6,633 nucleotides of DNA from the NCBI GenBank assembly GCA_017556565.1, contig JAFYMQ010000216.1:1-6633 (forward strand), read 5' to 3'. The stretch is from Clostridia bacterium (lineage in GTDB: Bacteria; Bacillota; Clostridia; Oscillospirales; Butyricicoccaceae). This document shows, one piece after another, positions 5,533 through 6,633 of this stretch; position 1 is the stretch's first letter, and every line of letters starts with the position of its first letter. Made by a program: the position numbers and the translations under genes. The notes beneath the pieces are model-generated. The model was not told where the DNA came from, did no database searches, and worked only from the letters and a program-made list of their open reading frames with translations.

Positions 5533-6633
5533 ATGTCAAAACTTCTTATAGTTGAGTCTCCTTCAAAGGCAAAGACCATCACCAAATATCTTGACGGCGA
5601 GTTTGTTGTAAAAGCTTCTATGGGTCATCTCCGCGACCTGCCCAAAAAGAAGCTGGCAGTCGACCCCGAGCGTGATTTTGCCGTAGATTACGAGCCCATC
5701 GAGGGCAAGGGCAAGCTTATCAAAGAACTCAGCGATGCGGCAGCCGATGCCGACACCGTTTTTCTGGCAACCGACCCTGACCGCGAGGGAGAAGCTATAT
5801 CCTGGCACCTTGCCGAGCTTTTGGAGCTTGACATGGGCAAGACCAGCCGCGTGACCTTCAATGAGATCACCAAACCCGCCGTTTTGGAGGCGGTCAAAAA
5901 CCCCCGTGATATAGATATGGATCTGGTCAATGCCCAGCAGGCACGCCGTATCCTTGACCGTATCGTGGGCTACAAACTGTCCCCCTTCCTGTGGAAAAAG
6001 GTGCGCAAGGGTCTGAGTGCAGGTCGAGTTCAGTCGGTGGTTACCCGTCTGGTAGTGGACAGAGAGCGCGAGATCAGAGCATTCGTACCCGAAGAGTACT
6101 GGACAATAGATGCAACCCTGAGCCACGGCAGAAAGAACTTTACCGCACATTTCTACGGCGACCTCAAGGGCAAGCTTGAGCTGCCCGACCGCGCCGCTGT
6201 GGACAAGGTGCTTGAGAGCGTAACAGGCGCAGACTACACCGTAACTGCGTACAAGACCTCTCAGAAAAAGCGCCAGCCCGCACCTCCTTTTATCACCTCC
6301 ACACTGCAGCAGGATGCTTCCCGCAGACTCTCCATGCCCGCCAAGCGGGTCATGAAGGTCGCGCAGGAGCTTTACGAAGGTGTAGAGATCGAGGGTAAGG
6401 GTCTCAGCGGTCTTATCACCTATATCCGTACCGACTCTCTGCGTATTGCCGACAGTGCCCTCAGCGAGGTGCGCAGCTTTATCGGCAGCCGCTTCGGCAG
6501 CGAGTACAAGCCCGTGAAGGCAAGATACTTCAAGACCAAGAAAGGCGCTCAGGACGCTCACGAAGCTATCCGTCCCACCGATCCTTCTCTTGACCCCGAC
6601 TCTATCAAAAAGAGCCTGACCCCCGATCAGTAC
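5533..6633 (+). CDS. topA: DNA topoisomerase I (type IA), 3'-truncated by window edge
   Basis: TopA relaxes negatively supercoiled DNA by cutting one strand through a 5'-phosphotyrosine. The frame is open from the ATG to the last base, giving 367 residues, about half of a typical 690-residue bacterial enzyme. The N-terminal TOPRIM domain begins KLLIVESPSKAKTI (3-16, with Glu9) and has the metal-binding DxDxE in TDPDREGEAISWH (Asp81, Asp83, Glu85). The core follows with QARRILDRIVGYKLSP (136-151), GLSAGRVQSV (160-169), and the active site GLITYIRTDS (293-302), where Tyr297 is the nucleophile and Arg299 the conserved arginine. HEAIRPTD (343-350) is also intact. The remaining core and any C-terminal zinc fingers lie beyond the window. 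The gene follows dprA by 17 bases, a common Firmicute order (dprA-topA, often then trmFO). Confidence 0.97.
   Translation, partial: MSKLLIVESPSKAKTITKYLDGEFVVKASMGHLRDLPKKKLAVDPERDFAVDYEPIEGKGKLIKELSDAAADADTVFLATDPDREGEAISWHLAELLELDMGKTSRVTFNEITKPAVLEAVKNPRDIDMDLVNAQQARRILDRIVGYKLSPFLWKKVRKGLSAGRVQSVVTRLVVDREREIRAFVPEEYWTIDATLSHGRKNFTAHFYGDLKGKLELPDRAAVDKVLESVTGADYTVTAYKTSQKKRQPAPPFITSTLQQDASRRLSMPAKRVMKVAQELYEGVEIEGKGLSGLITYIRTDSLRIADSALSEVRSFIGSRFGSEYKPVKARYFKTKKGAQDAHEAIRPTDPSLDPDSIKKSLTPDQY

Noticed and set aside
5563..6561. Long open frame (332 codons) on the - strand opposite topA
   Set aside because: It is in exact codon register with topA, so its stops need TTA, CTA or TCA codons on the + strand, which topA rarely uses. 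Its end falls precisely on a TCA serine codon of topA at 5563. The + strand frame has complete topoisomerase I motifs; the - strand product resembles nothing I recognise.

Overview
The window reads as ordinary chromosomal DNA from a strictly anaerobic, fermentative Firmicute, most plausibly a clostridial or Ruminococcaceae/Oscillospiraceae-type gut or rumen bacterium. The reasons are the [FeFe]-hydrogenase genes, strong AGGAGG-type ribosome sites, sigma-A-like promoters in AT-rich gaps, and a dprA-topA gene pair typical of Firmicutes. The genus is an inference; no rRNA or other marker gene is present. All genes lie on the + strand, and coding density is high.

Region 1 (1-2650) is the 3' part of a hydrogenase operon. 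It holds the C-terminal 302 residues of a NuoF-like flavoprotein subunit (HydB/HndC type), then the complete catalytic [FeFe] hydrogenase subunit (HydA/HndD type), then a strong intrinsic terminator. Together with a NuoE-like subunit expected upstream of the window, these would form a soluble multimeric hydrogenase that links NAD(P)H, and probably ferredoxin, to H2 production. Electron bifurcation is inferred from the subunit type.

Region 2 (2651-3540) is a stand-alone dapF unit with its own promoter and terminator. It encodes diaminopimelate epimerase, which supplies meso-DAP for peptidoglycan and lysine.

Region 3 (3541-6633) is an apparent operon led by an extended -10 promoter. It encodes a TrmH/SpoU-family RNA 2'-O-methyltransferase, DprA (overlapping it by ATGA), and DNA topoisomerase I (topA, running off the right edge after 367 codons). 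This is an information-processing cluster: RNA modification, single-stranded DNA handling and DNA supercoiling.

No mobile element, CRISPR array, tRNA, rRNA or riboswitch was seen, and no undescribed system. The points worth a second look are modest: unusual substitutions in DprA, a run of minor codons at the start of hydA, and the choice of start codon for the methyltransferase.
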